64,000 nucleotides of DNA from Amycolatopsis sp. EV170708-02-1 (GCF_022479115.1 NZ_CP092497.1:9486001-9550000), one strand, 5' to 3'. Positions 41,928 through 50,790 are shown, counted from the stretch's first letter. Program-made: numbers and translations. Notes: a model not told the origin generated them from the letters alone.

Positions 41928-43256
41928 CTATTTCCGCGGGGCTCCCGCGACATAAATGTCACCGTCGGCCACGGAGACGTCACGGGCGCTGGACGCGCCG
42001 GTCGCCAGAATGCGGGCGGGGTCACGGAAACCGGTGATCACTTCGACGCGCTGGACCGGTTTCGGCGTGGTGATCAAGGTTTCCGGCGTCCAGGCGCGGC
42101 CGTTCTCGAGCAAGAACGTTTCGATGCCCGGCTGTCCGTCTCGCGTTCCGTAAACGCGCCACGTGCCGCCATTGAGCTGTTCGATCTCACGCAATCGGAG
42201 CCCCTTCGCGACTTCGCGCACTTCCCAGTTCCGGCCGTTCCACGCGCCCGCGAAATCGCGCGGCGAGCCCGCGGCGTCGAACTGGAACCAGGTGACGAAC
42301 GGTTTGCCGTCGCACTGGGTGCCGACCTGCAGGATGTAGTCCGGCGATTTGAGCCCGCCGGGGAGTTCGAGCGGGGTTTCGACGACCTTGAGATACCGCT
42401 CCTGCTCGGCGTCGTCGACCTGCGTGCCGAGGTCGCGGCCCGACGCGGAGAAGAAGCGCAGGGTGTGGACGTCGAACGACAGGTGATAGACGTTCCGGTG
42501 ATAGACGTCGTGCTTGTGCTGCGACGGCCCGCCGCCCGCGAGCGTGTAGACGAAGTGGATCCGTCCGGACGACGGCAGATACCGCACCTGTCCGACGTAG
42601 ATCTCGTCCATGTGGTCCGCCCGGCCCAGCGAGCCGAACGCCCACCGCTTCCCGGTCAGCTGCACGGAGTTCTTCCACGTCTTCCCGTGATCGCGGGAAA
42701 CGAGGTACTTCATCGGGCGGAAGTCGGAGTTCGCCGTCGGATCCAGTTCGTTGGTGGTCTCGCGATAGAACAGGAAGAGCGTGCCGTCCACGGTCTTCAC
42801 CGGCATCGGGTAGCTCGCCGAGTCACCCTCGGGGACCTCGGTGTCGGTCCAGGTGCCTTCGAGGGAGTGGGCGAGCGGCGCGCGGCTGATCACGGTCCGC
42901 GTGTTGTGCATGCCGCGGAAGATCAGCAGATGCCCGTCGCCGGCCAGCAGCATCGTCGGGTAGTTGTGCGGATCGGACTCGCCGTCGGCGATCTTCTTCG
43001 GCGCCGTCCAGACGCCGGTGCGATGGTCGTACGCCTGGACGTAGGTGTCCGCGGCCTTGCCGGACCACGAGATGAAGGTCTTGCGCGCGACCGGGTCGAA
43101 GATCCCGCCCGCGTTCGGCCGCCGGTCGGTGCGCGACGCGACCGTGCTCGCCGGGGTCATCACCTCGAACGTGGCCTTCTCCGGTGGTGCGGCGGCCGCC
43201 GGGGGAACCGGGATCACGAGACCGGCCGCGACGAGCGCGCAAAGCAGTCTGCGCAT
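41928..43256 (-). CDS. Secreted BNR-repeat beta-propeller protein
   Basis: A 442-residue secreted protein with a signal peptide (residues 1-22, AAA-APP). Its BNR-like repeats include SRDHGKTWKNS, DGTLFLFYRETTNE and SSGRIHFVYTL. The whole fits the BNR-4 propeller of some polysaccharide lyases and sialidase-like proteins (candidate His/Tyr in KHDVYHRNVYHLSFD). Enzyme activity is not certain. The gene begins at ATG 43256. It is divergent from the secreted nuclease gene with 158 bases between. Confidence 0.8.
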   Translation of the reverse strand: MRRLLCALVAAGLVIPVPPAAAAPPEKATFEVMTPASTVASRTDRRPNAGGIFDPVARKTFISWSGKAADTYVQAYDHRTGVWTAPKKIADGESDPHNYPTMLLAGDGHLLIFRGMHNTRTVISRAPLAHSLEGTWTDTEVPEGDSASYPMPVKTVDGTLFLFYRETTNELDPTANSDFRPMKYLVSRDHGKTWKNSVQLTGKRWAFGSLGRADHMDEIYVGQVRYLPSSGRIHFVYTLAGGGPSQHKHDVYHRNVYHLSFDVHTLRFFSASGRDLGTQVDDAEQERYLKVVETPLELPGGLKSPDYILQVGTQCDGKPFVTWFQFDAAGSPRDFAGAWNGRNWEVREVAKGLRLREIEQLNGGTWRVYGTRDGQPGIETFLLENGRAWTPETLITTPKPVQRVEVITGFRDPARILATGASSARDVSVADGDIYVAGAPRK

Positions 43257-43414
43257 GAAAAACGCCTCCTGGTGCGTAGCAGGCGGCGGACTTCGATCGT
43301 CTCACGCGAGGATCCGATCGGGCTAGTGGTGACGAATCGTTGTCTTGACGTCTTCCTCATTTCACTTGTTCGGGGGAGTATGCCTCGACCGATCTTGCGA
43401 AAAGGGGACTCAGC

Positions 43415-45880
43415 GTGACCACATCCCGACGTGCTGCCCGGAGACGAGCCCTGACCGTGGCCGTCGCCTCGGGCCTGGTCGTGAGCGGCATGACCGCTCC
43501 GGCCGCGCTCGCCGCACCCAGTGCCGACGCCGTGATCGCCGAGGTCTATGGCGGTGGCGGCAACTCGGGCGCCACGCTGACCAACGACTTCGTCGAACTC
43601 GCGAACCGTGGCGCGGCGGCGGTGAGCCTCGACGGCTTCAGCGTCCAGTACGCGCCCGCGTCGGGGAACAGCTGGCAGGTCACGCCGCTGACCGGCAGCG
43701 TCGCGCCGGGTGCGCGGTACCTCATCGCGCAGGCGAAGGGTTCGGGCGGCACGGTCGCGCTGCCGGCGCCGGACGCCACCGGCTCGCTGGCCCTGTCCGC
43801 GAGCGCCGGCACCATCGCGCTCGTCCAGGGCACCTCGGCGCTGACCTGCAAGACCGCCGCCGACTGCGCGGCCGACAGCCGGATCAAGGATCTGGTGGGC
43901 TTCGGCTCCACCGCCGTCATCCGTGAGGGGGCCGCGGCACCCGCGCCGTCCAACACCGCGTCCGTCGCCAGGGGCGCGACGCTCGCGGACACCGACGACA
44001 ACGCGGCCGACTTCACCTCCGGCGCGCCCACGCCGACCAACGGCAAGGGTGAGACGCCGGGCGAGACCGGCCCGCCGCCGGTCGACGCGAAGATCCACGA
44101 CATCCAGGGCACCACGCGGATCTCGCCGCTCAAGGACCGGAAGGTCGCCGGGGTCACCGGCGTCGTCACCGCGATCCGGAGCTTCGGTTCGGCGCGCGGG
44201 TTCTGGATCACCGACACCGCCCCCGACGCCGACCCGCGCACCAGCGAGGGCCTGTTCGTCTTCACCGGCTCGACCACGCCCGCCGTGGCCGTCGGCGACG
44301 CGGTGACCGCCGCGGGCACCGTCCGCGAGTTCTACCCGGACGCGCCCGCGACCTCGCCGTACCAGTCGCTCACCGAGCTGACGAGTGCACAGTGGACGGT
44401 CCAGTCGAGCGGAAACGCCTTGCCCGCCCCGACCGTCGTCACGCCGGACACGGTGCCGGACACCGTCGCCCCCGCGCCGGGCGGCAGCATCGAGCCGTTG
44501 CCGCTGGAGCCCGCGAAGTACTCGCTGGACTTCTGGGAGACGCACGAGAGCGAGATCGTCAGCGTCTCCGACGCGCGCGTCGTCGGCCCGACATCGTCGT
44601 ACAACGAGCTTTACGTGACCACCAAGCCTAAGCAGAACCCGAGCGTCCGCGGCGGCGCGGTGTACCTGGACTACGACCGGCTCAACACCGGCGTGCTCAA
44701 GGTCGCTTCGCTGGTCCCGTTCGCCCAGCAGCCGTTCCCGAAGGTCAACACCGGCGACGTGCTCACCGGCGAGACCTCCGGCCCGGTCGAGTACAGCAAC
44801 TTCGGCGGCTACACGCTGTTCGCGACGAAGCTGGGCGCCGCCAAGGACAACGGGTTGCAGCGCGAGAGCACCCGCGCTCAGCGCAGTGGCGAGCTTTCCG
44901 TGGCGACGTACAACGTCGAGAACCTGTCCGCTTTGGACAGTGCGGAGAAGTTCGGCGAGCTGGCGAAGGCCGTCGTCGGCAACCTGGCGAAGCCGGACAT
45001 CCTGAACCTGGAAGAGATCCAGGACAACAACGGGCCCACCAACGACGGCACCGTCGCCGCCGATCAGACGTTGCAGAAGTTCGTCGACGCGATCGTCGCC
45101 GCCGGTGGCCCGCGCTACGAGTGGCGCCAGATCGACCCGGAGAACGGCAAGGACGGCGGCCAGCCCGGCGGCAACATCCGCGTCGGCTTCCTGTTCAACC
45201 CTGCCCGGGTGTCCTTTGTGGACCGCGAGGGCGGCGACGCGACCACCCCGGTCGGCGTGGTCAAGGAACGCGGCAAGACCCACCTGACCGTCTCGCCCGG
45301 CCGCGTCGAGCCCGGGAACGAGGCGTGGGAAGCCAGCCGCAAACCGCTGGCCGGCGAGTTCGTCTTCAAGGGCCGCACCGTGTTCGTCATCGCGAACCAC
45401 TTCAACTCCAAGGGCGGCGACCAGCCGACGCACGGCCGCAACCAGCCGCCGGTCCGGAGTTCCGAGGTGCAGCGGGCCAAGCAGGCGACCGTGCTCCGTG
45501 GCTTTATCGACAAGCTGCTCGCTTCGGACAAGAACGCGAACATCGTCGTGGCCGGCGACCTGAACGACTACCCGTTCTCGCCCGCCGTGCAGACGCTGAC
45601 CGCCGGTGGCGCGCTGAAGGACCTCATCGCGTCGCTGCCCGAGAATGAGCGGTACAGCTACGTTTTCGAGGGCCAGTCGCAGGTGCTCGACCACATCCTG
45701 GCGTCGAAGGCGCCGCGCGGGCTCGACTACGACGTCGTGCACCTGAACGCCGAGTTCGCGAAGCAGGCGAGCGACCACGACCCGCAGGTTCTGCGGTTCC
45801 GGCCGAGCGCGGGCAACCCGGTCCAGGACGCGTTCTGGGACCTGGCGGACTACCTGGAGAGGGTTTTCGGCAAGCTGTAG
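43415..45880 (+). CDS. Secreted ExeM/NucH-type nuclease with a lamin-tail domain
   Basis: An 821-residue exported protein. After the signal peptide (cleavage near ALA-APS) comes a lamin-tail domain (about 38-195, IAEVYGGGGNSGATLTNDFV). Next is an OB-like region (about 225-350, VTGVVTAIRSFGSARGFWIT), then an endonuclease/exonuclease/phosphatase domain (about 490-805). Catalytic motifs are TYNVENLS, LNLEEIQDN, FVIANHFNSKGGD, GDLNDYP and SDHDPQVLRF. It probably degrades extracellular DNA. It starts at GTG 43415. Confidence 0.92.
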   Translation: MTTSRRAARRRALTVAVASGLVVSGMTAPAALAAPSADAVIAEVYGGGGNSGATLTNDFVELANRGAAAVSLDGFSVQYAPASGNSWQVTPLTGSVAPGARYLIAQAKGSGGTVALPAPDATGSLALSASAGTIALVQGTSALTCKTAADCAADSRIKDLVGFGSTAVIREGAAAPAPSNTASVARGATLADTDDNAADFTSGAPTPTNGKGETPGETGPPPVDAKIHDIQGTTRISPLKDRKVAGVTGVVTAIRSFGSARGFWITDTAPDADPRTSEGLFVFTGSTTPAVAVGDAVTAAGTVREFYPDAPATSPYQSLTELTSAQWTVQSSGNALPAPTVVTPDTVPDTVAPAPGGSIEPLPLEPAKYSLDFWETHESEIVSVSDARVVGPTSSYNELYVTTKPKQNPSVRGGAVYLDYDRLNTGVLKVASLVPFAQQPFPKVNTGDVLTGETSGPVEYSNFGGYTLFATKLGAAKDNGLQRESTRAQRSGELSVATYNVENLSALDSAEKFGELAKAVVGNLAKPDILNLEEIQDNNGPTNDGTVAADQTLQKFVDAIVAAGGPRYEWRQIDPENGKDGGQPGGNIRVGFLFNPARVSFVDREGGDATTPVGVVKERGKTHLTVSPGRVEPGNEAWEASRKPLAGEFVFKGRTVFVIANHFNSKGGDQPTHGRNQPPVRSSEVQRAKQATVLRGFIDKLLASDKNANIVVAGDLNDYPFSPAVQTLTAGGALKDLIASLPENERYSYVFEGQSQVLDHILASKAPRGLDYDVVHLNAEFAKQASDHDPQVLRFRPSAGNPVQDAFWDLADYLERVFGKL

Positions 45881-46047
45881 CGAGGTACGTCCTCAAGCAC
45901 GCGAGTCGTCCGTTCGATCACGTGTGTCGTCCGTCCAGTCACGAGTGCCCTCCATCGAGTACGCGTGCCTGGAGGCGTAACTCGCGTGCTTGGAGGGCGC
46001 ACTCGCGTGCTTGGAGGCGTAACTCGCGTGCTTGGGGGCGTGACTCA
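45881..46047. repeat. Array of 21-bp tandem repeats, four forward and four reverse
   Basis: Forward units start at 45881, 45902 and 45923 (21 bases each, CG[A]G...CACG), with a 20-base fourth at 45944. Four reverse units follow at 45964, 45985, 46006 and 46027, each CGTGC...ACTC[G/A] with core TTGGAGGCG. The reverse units are nearly identical, the forward ones more diverged. The array starts directly at the nuclease stop codon and ends 5 bases before the stop of the convergent gene 46053. Confidence 0.88.
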
Positions 46048-46052
46048 AGGGA

Positions 46053-46424
46053 TCAGGAGCGTTTGGCCCGCCAGCCCAGGGAAAGCACCGCCTGCACGAG
46101 TTCCTGGTAGCTCGGCTTGACCTCTTCCAGGTACTTCTCCAGGTACCCGGCCCGCGCGGTCGGCACCGGGCGCGGGTCTTCGTCCTCTGGCAGCCAAGAG
46201 AGGCCTTCGACGTTGTGCTGCGCCATCTTCCACCAGCGCGTGCACCGGTCGACGGCGCGCTGCTCGCGTTCGGCGGCGTCCGCGACGGCCTGGTGCGCCT
46301 CGGCGAGCCGGGCCTCCAGTTCGTCCGCGCGGCCGATCTCCCAGTTTCGGAGGTTCTCCGCCGAAGCGCGCGCGAGGCCGACGATCTCCTTGTACCGCAT
46401 GGCCGCGGTGATGCCGTCATCCAT
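46053..46424 (-). CDS. Helical hypothetical protein of the FtsK-like cluster
   Basis: A 123-residue protein, predicted to be mostly helical: a long amphipathic segment (ENLRNWEIGRADELEARLAEA and on to about 65), then CTRWWKMAQHN, a proline-rich turn (PEDEDPRPVP) and a last helix. There is no signal or membrane segment. Its ATG overlaps the end of the FtsK-like gene by 8 bases, so it belongs to the same operon. I do not recognise the family. Confidence 0.7.
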   Translation of the reverse strand: MDDGITAAMRYKEIVGLARASAENLRNWEIGRADELEARLAEAHQAVADAAEREQRAVDRCTRWWKMAQHNVEGLSWLPEDEDPRPVPTARAGYLEKYLEEVKPSYQELVQAVLSLGWRAKRS

Positions 46425-49158
46425 CGAGAAGCCCTTCCGGACGCTGGAACGGGATGATCACCTCAGGGGCGCCGTGGGTGGTGCGGTCGAAGAACAGCGC
46501 GCGCCCCGGCCGCGGTGACCAGTGCACGACCTGCCCGGCGGCGAACGGCGACAGCTCGTTGCCCTGGACGTCCAACGCCGCCCAGGATCCGATGTCGTCG
46601 GTGCCGGCGAAGCCGAGCGTGTCCTTCAGCCGGGCGATGCTGCGCCACCAGCCGATGGTGTGGACGCCGTGTGTCGGGCCCTGCTTCAGCAGCACCCGCA
46701 ACTGATCCAGACCGCTCTTGAGCTGTCCGGGAGCCTTCGCTTCCAGTGCGGGGATCGACGCGTCGACGCCGTACAGCAGCAGCACCTGTGCTTTGTCCAA
46801 AGAGGACAGATTCTCCGCGATATCGATTACCCGGGCGGGCAGATCGTCGACCAGGGTCGCCTCGTGGCCTTCCGAGCGCAGGCGGTCGGCCAGCTCGGCC
46901 ACGGCGGGGACGGACGCTTCGATGGGGCACGAGAGCACGAACTCCACCGAGCCGTGCGGATGCTGGCGGGCCAGCGAACGCGCGGCGGAGTCCATGATGG
47001 ACAGTGCTTCGGCCGTGGCCGCGCCGAGGACGGCGACGTTCCGCCCCGGTGCCTTCGGCAGCTCGACCCCGCAGGCGGCCTCGTCGACGTCGATGGACTG
47101 GCCGAGCAGCGCCCGCGGTTTGTCCGTCGGCTTGAGGTCGGTGAACGCCGGGAACTGTTCCAGCACCGGGGAATGCGCCCCGTCGAACAGCCTCGGCCGC
47201 TTGAACGACTCCGAATACCGCTCCCAGAGCCGGTGCTGCAGCTTGTTGAAGACGTCCTTGCTGCTCGCGTCCGGAACGTGGGCGAGCTGGTTCCCGTGCG
47301 CCACCCCGGAATCATGGTTGATCACCGCGTGCCACTTCGGCGCCGAGACGGCCGCGTTGTTGGTCTCGGACAGTACCCGCCGCGCCTTCGGCATGGCGAT
47401 CCGCAGCGTGCACTGCTCGAACACCGCCGGTTTGCCCCAGAAGGCCTCGATCCCGGCGACGTCCTGGCTCGCCAGCACCAGGTGGATGCCCTGGGACCGG
47501 CCTCGCCGCGCGATGTCCTCCAGCAGCTGGGTCGCGGTCGCCGTCACGCCGTCGCGGCCGGCGAACAGGTACTGGAACTCGTCGATCACCGCGACGATCC
47601 GCGGCCAGTGCCCGCCGGGGTCCTGTTCGCGCAGGTCCGCGAGGTTGGTGACCTCGTGCAGTTTCGCGGCGGCGGACCGGCGGCGCAGCTCGTCGGCGAG
47701 GTAGCGCAGCAGCGCCAGGCCGAACTCGCGGTCGGTGTTGACGTTGACCCCGATGAGTTTGGCGTGCGGCAGCCAGCTGGCGTCCCGCCGCCCCGGCGCG
47801 AGCCCGGCGAACGACACGCCTTCCTTGAAGTCCAGCAGGTACAGCGCGAGCTCGTCCGGCGAGTACCGCGCCGCGAAGCTGCCGAGCAGCGAATACAGGA
47901 AGTTCGTCTTGCCGGAACCGCTCGGCCCGCCGATGAGCACGTGCGGGCTGGCGTCGCCGATGACGACCTCCACCGGCTCGCCCTCGAAGAATCCGACCGG
48001 CGCCCGCAGCTCCCGCGCCGAGCTCTCCTTGCCCAGCTCGGTGGGCAGGAGGTCGGCGAACGCGCGCGGCCCGCCCTGTTTGGCGATCAGCGCCTCGGCG
48101 ATCCGCCCGGCGGCGCGGATGACCTGCCCGGACGGCATCGGCGGGTCGAGGTCGACGATCAGGTCGGGGCCGGTCATGCTGCTCGTCGCGCGCCGCTCGT
48201 CGTGCAGGCTCAGCGATTCGACCGACGTCGACAGCATGGTCGGCACGTCGATCAGGATCAGGCAGATCCCGGCCGCGAGCGCCCCGGTGGCGACCCGTTT
48301 CAGTTCGCGGGCGCGCTCCGGTTCGAGGGTTTCGCCGTTGCCGTAGAGCACCGCGACGCGGAACGGTTCGACGCGCTGGCCGCTCGCCCGCCGGATCTCC
48401 CGCAGCGACGTGTGCCCCGCCTGCATCCCGGTCGCGTGGATGCGGCGGATGTGCCCGGCCAGTTCGTCGAGGAGGTCCTCGAGCCGTCCCGGGTCGTACA
48501 GGGTGAGCGCGCTGGTGCGGCTCAGCGGGTACAGGTCGGGCAGGATCGCGGTCAGCTGCCCGACGTCCCACAGGTGGACGCGCACGGCGCCGGGTTCGAA
48601 CGTGCTCAGGATCCGCATCAGCAGGTTCTGCACGATGCCGTCCACCGCGGCCCTGGTCTTCGGCGCCGACGTGATGGACAGATGCGACTCGTCGAGCAGG
48701 GGGACCGCGACGTCGAAGGTGCGCGGGACGTCCTGGCCCGGCACGGTCGCCGAGCCGACCCGCCACAGCCCGGGCGCGGTGATGCCGGGATTCCCGCCGA
48801 CGCGGCCGAGCCAGTTGCCCGGCTGCTGGCTCGCGGGCCCCGGCGCGTTGTTCGCGACGAGTTCGCGCAACGCGTTCGGGCCCGCTTCCCAGTCGGCGTA
48901 GAACTGGCCGCGCACGCTGCCCAGCAGGCCGAACACCTCGTTCGCGGCGGGATGCCGCGACCATTCGGTGTACTGCTCCGAGGTGGAGTTGTTCATCCCC
49001 ACCCGGACGATGTGCTGTTCCAGCTGCAGTTTGGCCAGTTCCGCCTCGGCGGCTTGGCGGGCGCCGGCGGCGGCGCCGAGGACGAGCCCGATCTGGTGCC
49101 GGACCCGTTCGAGCGCCGTGGCGACGCGATTGCGCTGTTCACTCGCTTTGCTGCCCAT
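46417..49158 (-). CDS. Soluble FtsK/SpoIIIE-like (EccC-like) tandem ATPase
   Basis: A 913-residue ATPase without a membrane segment. Residues 1-50 form a coiled coil. Three ATPase-like modules follow. The first (about 150-340) has RVHLWDVGQL but no P-loop. The second (about 395-620) has intact Walker A GGPSGSGKTNF at 410-420, Walker B IVAVIDEFQYLF at 521-532 and sensor VLASQD. The third (about 700-900) has a degraded P-loop, VLGAATAEALS. Three modules with mixed activity recall the EccC motor of type VII secretion, but here the membrane part is missing. Three small helical proteins are encoded with it. Function is not known; protein or DNA translocation is an inference. Confidence 0.88.
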   Translation of the reverse strand: MGSKASEQRNRVATALERVRHQIGLVLGAAAGARQAAEAELAKLQLEQHIVRVGMNNSTSEQYTEWSRHPAANEVFGLLGSVRGQFYADWEAGPNALRELVANNAPGPASQQPGNWLGRVGGNPGITAPGLWRVGSATVPGQDVPRTFDVAVPLLDESHLSITSAPKTRAAVDGIVQNLLMRILSTFEPGAVRVHLWDVGQLTAILPDLYPLSRTSALTLYDPGRLEDLLDELAGHIRRIHATGMQAGHTSLREIRRASGQRVEPFRVAVLYGNGETLEPERARELKRVATGALAAGICLILIDVPTMLSTSVESLSLHDERRATSSMTGPDLIVDLDPPMPSGQVIRAAGRIAEALIAKQGGPRAFADLLPTELGKESSARELRAPVGFFEGEPVEVVIGDASPHVLIGGPSGSGKTNFLYSLLGSFAARYSPDELALYLLDFKEGVSFAGLAPGRRDASWLPHAKLIGVNVNTDREFGLALLRYLADELRRRSAAAKLHEVTNLADLREQDPGGHWPRIVAVIDEFQYLFAGRDGVTATATQLLEDIARRGRSQGIHLVLASQDVAGIEAFWGKPAVFEQCTLRIAMPKARRVLSETNNAAVSAPKWHAVINHDSGVAHGNQLAHVPDASSKDVFNKLQHRLWERYSESFKRPRLFDGAHSPVLEQFPAFTDLKPTDKPRALLGQSIDVDEAACGVELPKAPGRNVAVLGAATAEALSIMDSAARSLARQHPHGSVEFVLSCPIEASVPAVAELADRLRSEGHEATLVDDLPARVIDIAENLSSLDKAQVLLLYGVDASIPALEAKAPGQLKSGLDQLRVLLKQGPTHGVHTIGWWRSIARLKDTLGFAGTDDIGSWAALDVQGNELSPFAAGQVVHWSPRPGRALFFDRTTHGAPEVIIPFQRPEGLLDG

Positions 49159-49173
49159 ACCGGCTGGCCAATC

Positions 49174-49419
49174 TCAGAGACGGGATTGGTAACCGCTGAC
49201 CAGGTCGTCAGCGGCGGAAAGGCGCGTCAGGAGGTTTTCCATTCCCTCGTCGGCCTGCGCCAGCTGCGGCGGCACCCATGGCACGGCTTGGGCCTGGGGT
49301 TCCACGATGGCGCGTCGGGACTCTTCGAGCAGGCTCCTGGCCCGCTCGGCATGGGCGCGTCCGTCGGCGAGGCCGGTTTGGACGGCCGTCAGCAGCTGGT
49401 GCAGTTCCTCGAGGTACAT
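49174..49419 (-). CDS. Small helical protein with a YQSRL C-terminus
   Basis: An 81-residue, probably two-helix protein: MYLEELHQLLTAVQTGLADG and a second helix near 55-80, joined by a Pro/Gln linker (EPQAQAVPWVPPQLAQ). It ends AADDLVSGYQSRL. The last residues match the end of the next small protein (YSTRL). Size and helical-hairpin form recall Esx/WXG100 proteins, but no WXG is present. It lies 15 bases before the FtsK-like gene. Confidence 0.7.
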   Translation of the reverse strand: MYLEELHQLLTAVQTGLADGRAHAERARSLLEESRRAIVEPQAQAVPWVPPQLAQADEGMENLLTRLSAADDLVSGYQSRL

Positions 49420-49420
49420 G

Positions 49421-49681
49421 TCAGAGACGGGTCGAGTACGACTCGGCCGACGAGATGCCCGCCTGGATGGTGCTCTGCATACCGGTGATGCCTTGCAGCG
49501 CTTCGGCGAGAAGCCCGTGCGCCTGGCTCACCTCGTGCTGCGTGCTGCCCTGGGTGGCCTGGGAAAGCGAAAGCTGGGCTTCTTCGAGAGACTGCGCTGC
49601 CTGCTGAAGTGCGGCGATGCTCGCGGATGCCTTCTCGTTCGCGAGCGCGATACCAGCGCGGATCTCTTCGACTCCGGCCAT
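49421..49681 (-). CDS. Small helical protein with a YSTRL C-terminus
   Basis: An 86-residue Ala/Gln/Ser-rich protein predicted as two long helices (EEIRAGIALANEKASASIAA and ALQGITGMQSTIQAGISSA), ending AESYSTRL. It looks like a distant paralogue of the 81-residue neighbour and is the first gene of the FtsK-like operon. It follows tRNA-Ser(GGA) and a terminator on the same strand. There is no signal peptide, so export, if any, would need the neighbouring ATPase or another machine. Confidence 0.72.
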   Translation of the reverse strand: MAGVEEIRAGIALANEKASASIAALQQAAQSLEEAQLSLSQATQGSTQHEVSQAHGLLAEALQGITGMQSTIQAGISSAESYSTRL

Positions 49682-49780
49682 TTTGGCGGACTCCTTGGGA
49701 CGTCGGGGGCTGGAACGACCACTATTAAACTTAGCGTGATCAACTGACTCTGTTAAGTGAAGGTCCTGCTAAGTAATCAA

Positions 49781-49814
49781 CAAGGCCCCGGACGTCGGAA
49801 CGTCCGGGGCCTTG
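49781..49814 (-). terminator. 14-bp terminator hairpin after tRNA-Ser(GGA)
   Basis: CAAGGCCCCGGACG (49781-49794) is the reverse complement of 49801-49814, with a 6-base loop. It starts 7 bases after the tRNA 3' end. Confidence 0.9.
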
Positions 49815-49821
49815 CTGACGG

Positions 49822-49906
49822 CGGAGGATACAGGATTCGAACCTGCGAGGGCGTGAACCCAACACGCTTTCCAAGCGTGCGCCTTAGGCCGCTCGGCCAA
49901 TCCTCC
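49822..49906 (-). tRNA. tRNA-Ser (GGA)
   Basis: An 85-base type II tRNA on the minus strand. Acceptor arms GGAGGAT and ATCCTCC pair fully, the discriminator is G, and the anticodon arm CACGCTTGGAAAGCGTG gives GGA. The variable arm is long and the T loop is TTCGAAT. CCA is not encoded. It decodes UCC and UCU. Confidence 0.97.
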
Positions 49907-49978
49907 GTGGGGAACGATACCGGATGCCGTTTCGCCCCCGCGAAGGCGGGTCTGACCTGCGTTTGCCGCTTCGTGGAC

Positions 49979-50725
49979 TCAAGCGGCCGCGGGGGTGAGA
50001 ACGTCGGCCACGACGCAGGTGATGTTGTCCGGTCCGCCGCCCTCGTTGGCCAGGTCGATCAGCCTCGGGACGGTCTCGGCGGGATCTTGGAAGGCGCCGA
50101 GGACGTCCTTGATAACGGTTTCGACAACCGTTGCCGTCAACCCGTCCGAGCACAGCAGGAGACGGTCGCCGGGGGCGGCGTCGAAGGTCCAGATGTCCGC
50201 TTCGCCGCTGCCGGTGCTCAACAGCGCCTTCATCAACAGCGAGCCGCGAGGGTGCCCCTCGACCTCCGACGGGTCGATGCGTCCGTCGTCCGCGAGGGCC
50301 TGCGCGAGCGTGTGGTCGCGGGTGAAGCGCTGAAGCGTGCCGTCGCGCAGCAGGTAGCCCTTCGAGTCGCCGATGTGGGCGGCCGTGAAGTGGGAGCCGT
50401 CGAACAGCAGCATGGTCAGCGTGGTGCCCATGCCGCGCGTCTCGGGCTCCTGCTCGGCCGTCGCGGCGAGCCGGTCGTCGATGGCGCGAAGGCCGCCGGT
50501 GAGCACCTCGACCAGGTCGACGTCCGCGAGGTCGAAGCCGCGGAGGTCCGTGTCGAGCCGGGAGAGGACGCCGACCGCCTCGGCGCTGGCCACTTCGCCG
50601 TGCGGCTGCCCGCCGATGCCGTCGGCGACGGCCAGCATCCTGGCGCTGGCGTAGACCGAGTCCTGGTTGACCTGGCGGCGCCGTCCGACGTCCGAGCCGG
50701 CGGCGTACCGAAGGGTGTACCTCAT
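49979..50725 (-). CDS. PP2C-type Ser/Thr protein phosphatase
   Basis: A 248-residue cytosolic PPM phosphatase. Metal and catalytic motifs are complete: AGSDVGRRRQVNQDS near residue 9, VADGIGGQPHGEVAS near 33, GMGTTLTMLLFDG near 98, HIGDSKGYLLRDG near 117, CSDGLTATV near 190 and GGPDNITCVVA near 230. It should reverse Ser/Thr phosphorylation, and a Ser/Thr kinase is encoded 1.7 kb away beyond the methylase-like gene. It is divergent from that gene with 77 bases between. Confidence 0.93.
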   Translation of the reverse strand: MRYTLRYAAGSDVGRRRQVNQDSVYASARMLAVADGIGGQPHGEVASAEAVGVLSRLDTDLRGFDLADVDLVEVLTGGLRAIDDRLAATAEQEPETRGMGTTLTMLLFDGSHFTAAHIGDSKGYLLRDGTLQRFTRDHTLAQALADDGRIDPSEVEGHPRGSLLMKALLSTGSGEADIWTFDAAPGDRLLLCSDGLTATVVETVIKDVLGAFQDPAETVPRLIDLANEGGGPDNITCVVADVLTPAAA

Positions 50726-50790
50726 GGCTCCCAGTAAAGCAGTTGTGTACTGAGTTCACAAACAAAGGGCTGGAATGGTCAGCTGTCGGT

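Noticed and set aside
43214..45778. An 854-codon minus-strand open frame opposite the secreted nuclease gene
   Set aside because: The plus strand has a signal peptide and all EEP nuclease motifs. The opposite frame has no recognisable domain and spans an intergenic promoter region.
45881..46047. CRISPR array
   Set aside because: Repeats are contiguous without unique spacers, unit length is 21, half of the units are inverted, and no cas gene is present.
46522..49488. A 988-codon open frame on the plus strand opposite the FtsK-like gene
   Set aside because: The minus strand carries Walker A, Walker B and other ATPase motifs; the plus-strand translation has none and is rich in Arg, Gln and Val as expected for a shadow.
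46417..49681. Complete type VII (ESX) secretion locus
   Set aside because: There is no EccB, EccD, EccE, mycosin or WXG100 protein, and the ATPase has no membrane segment. Only the motor layout is similar.
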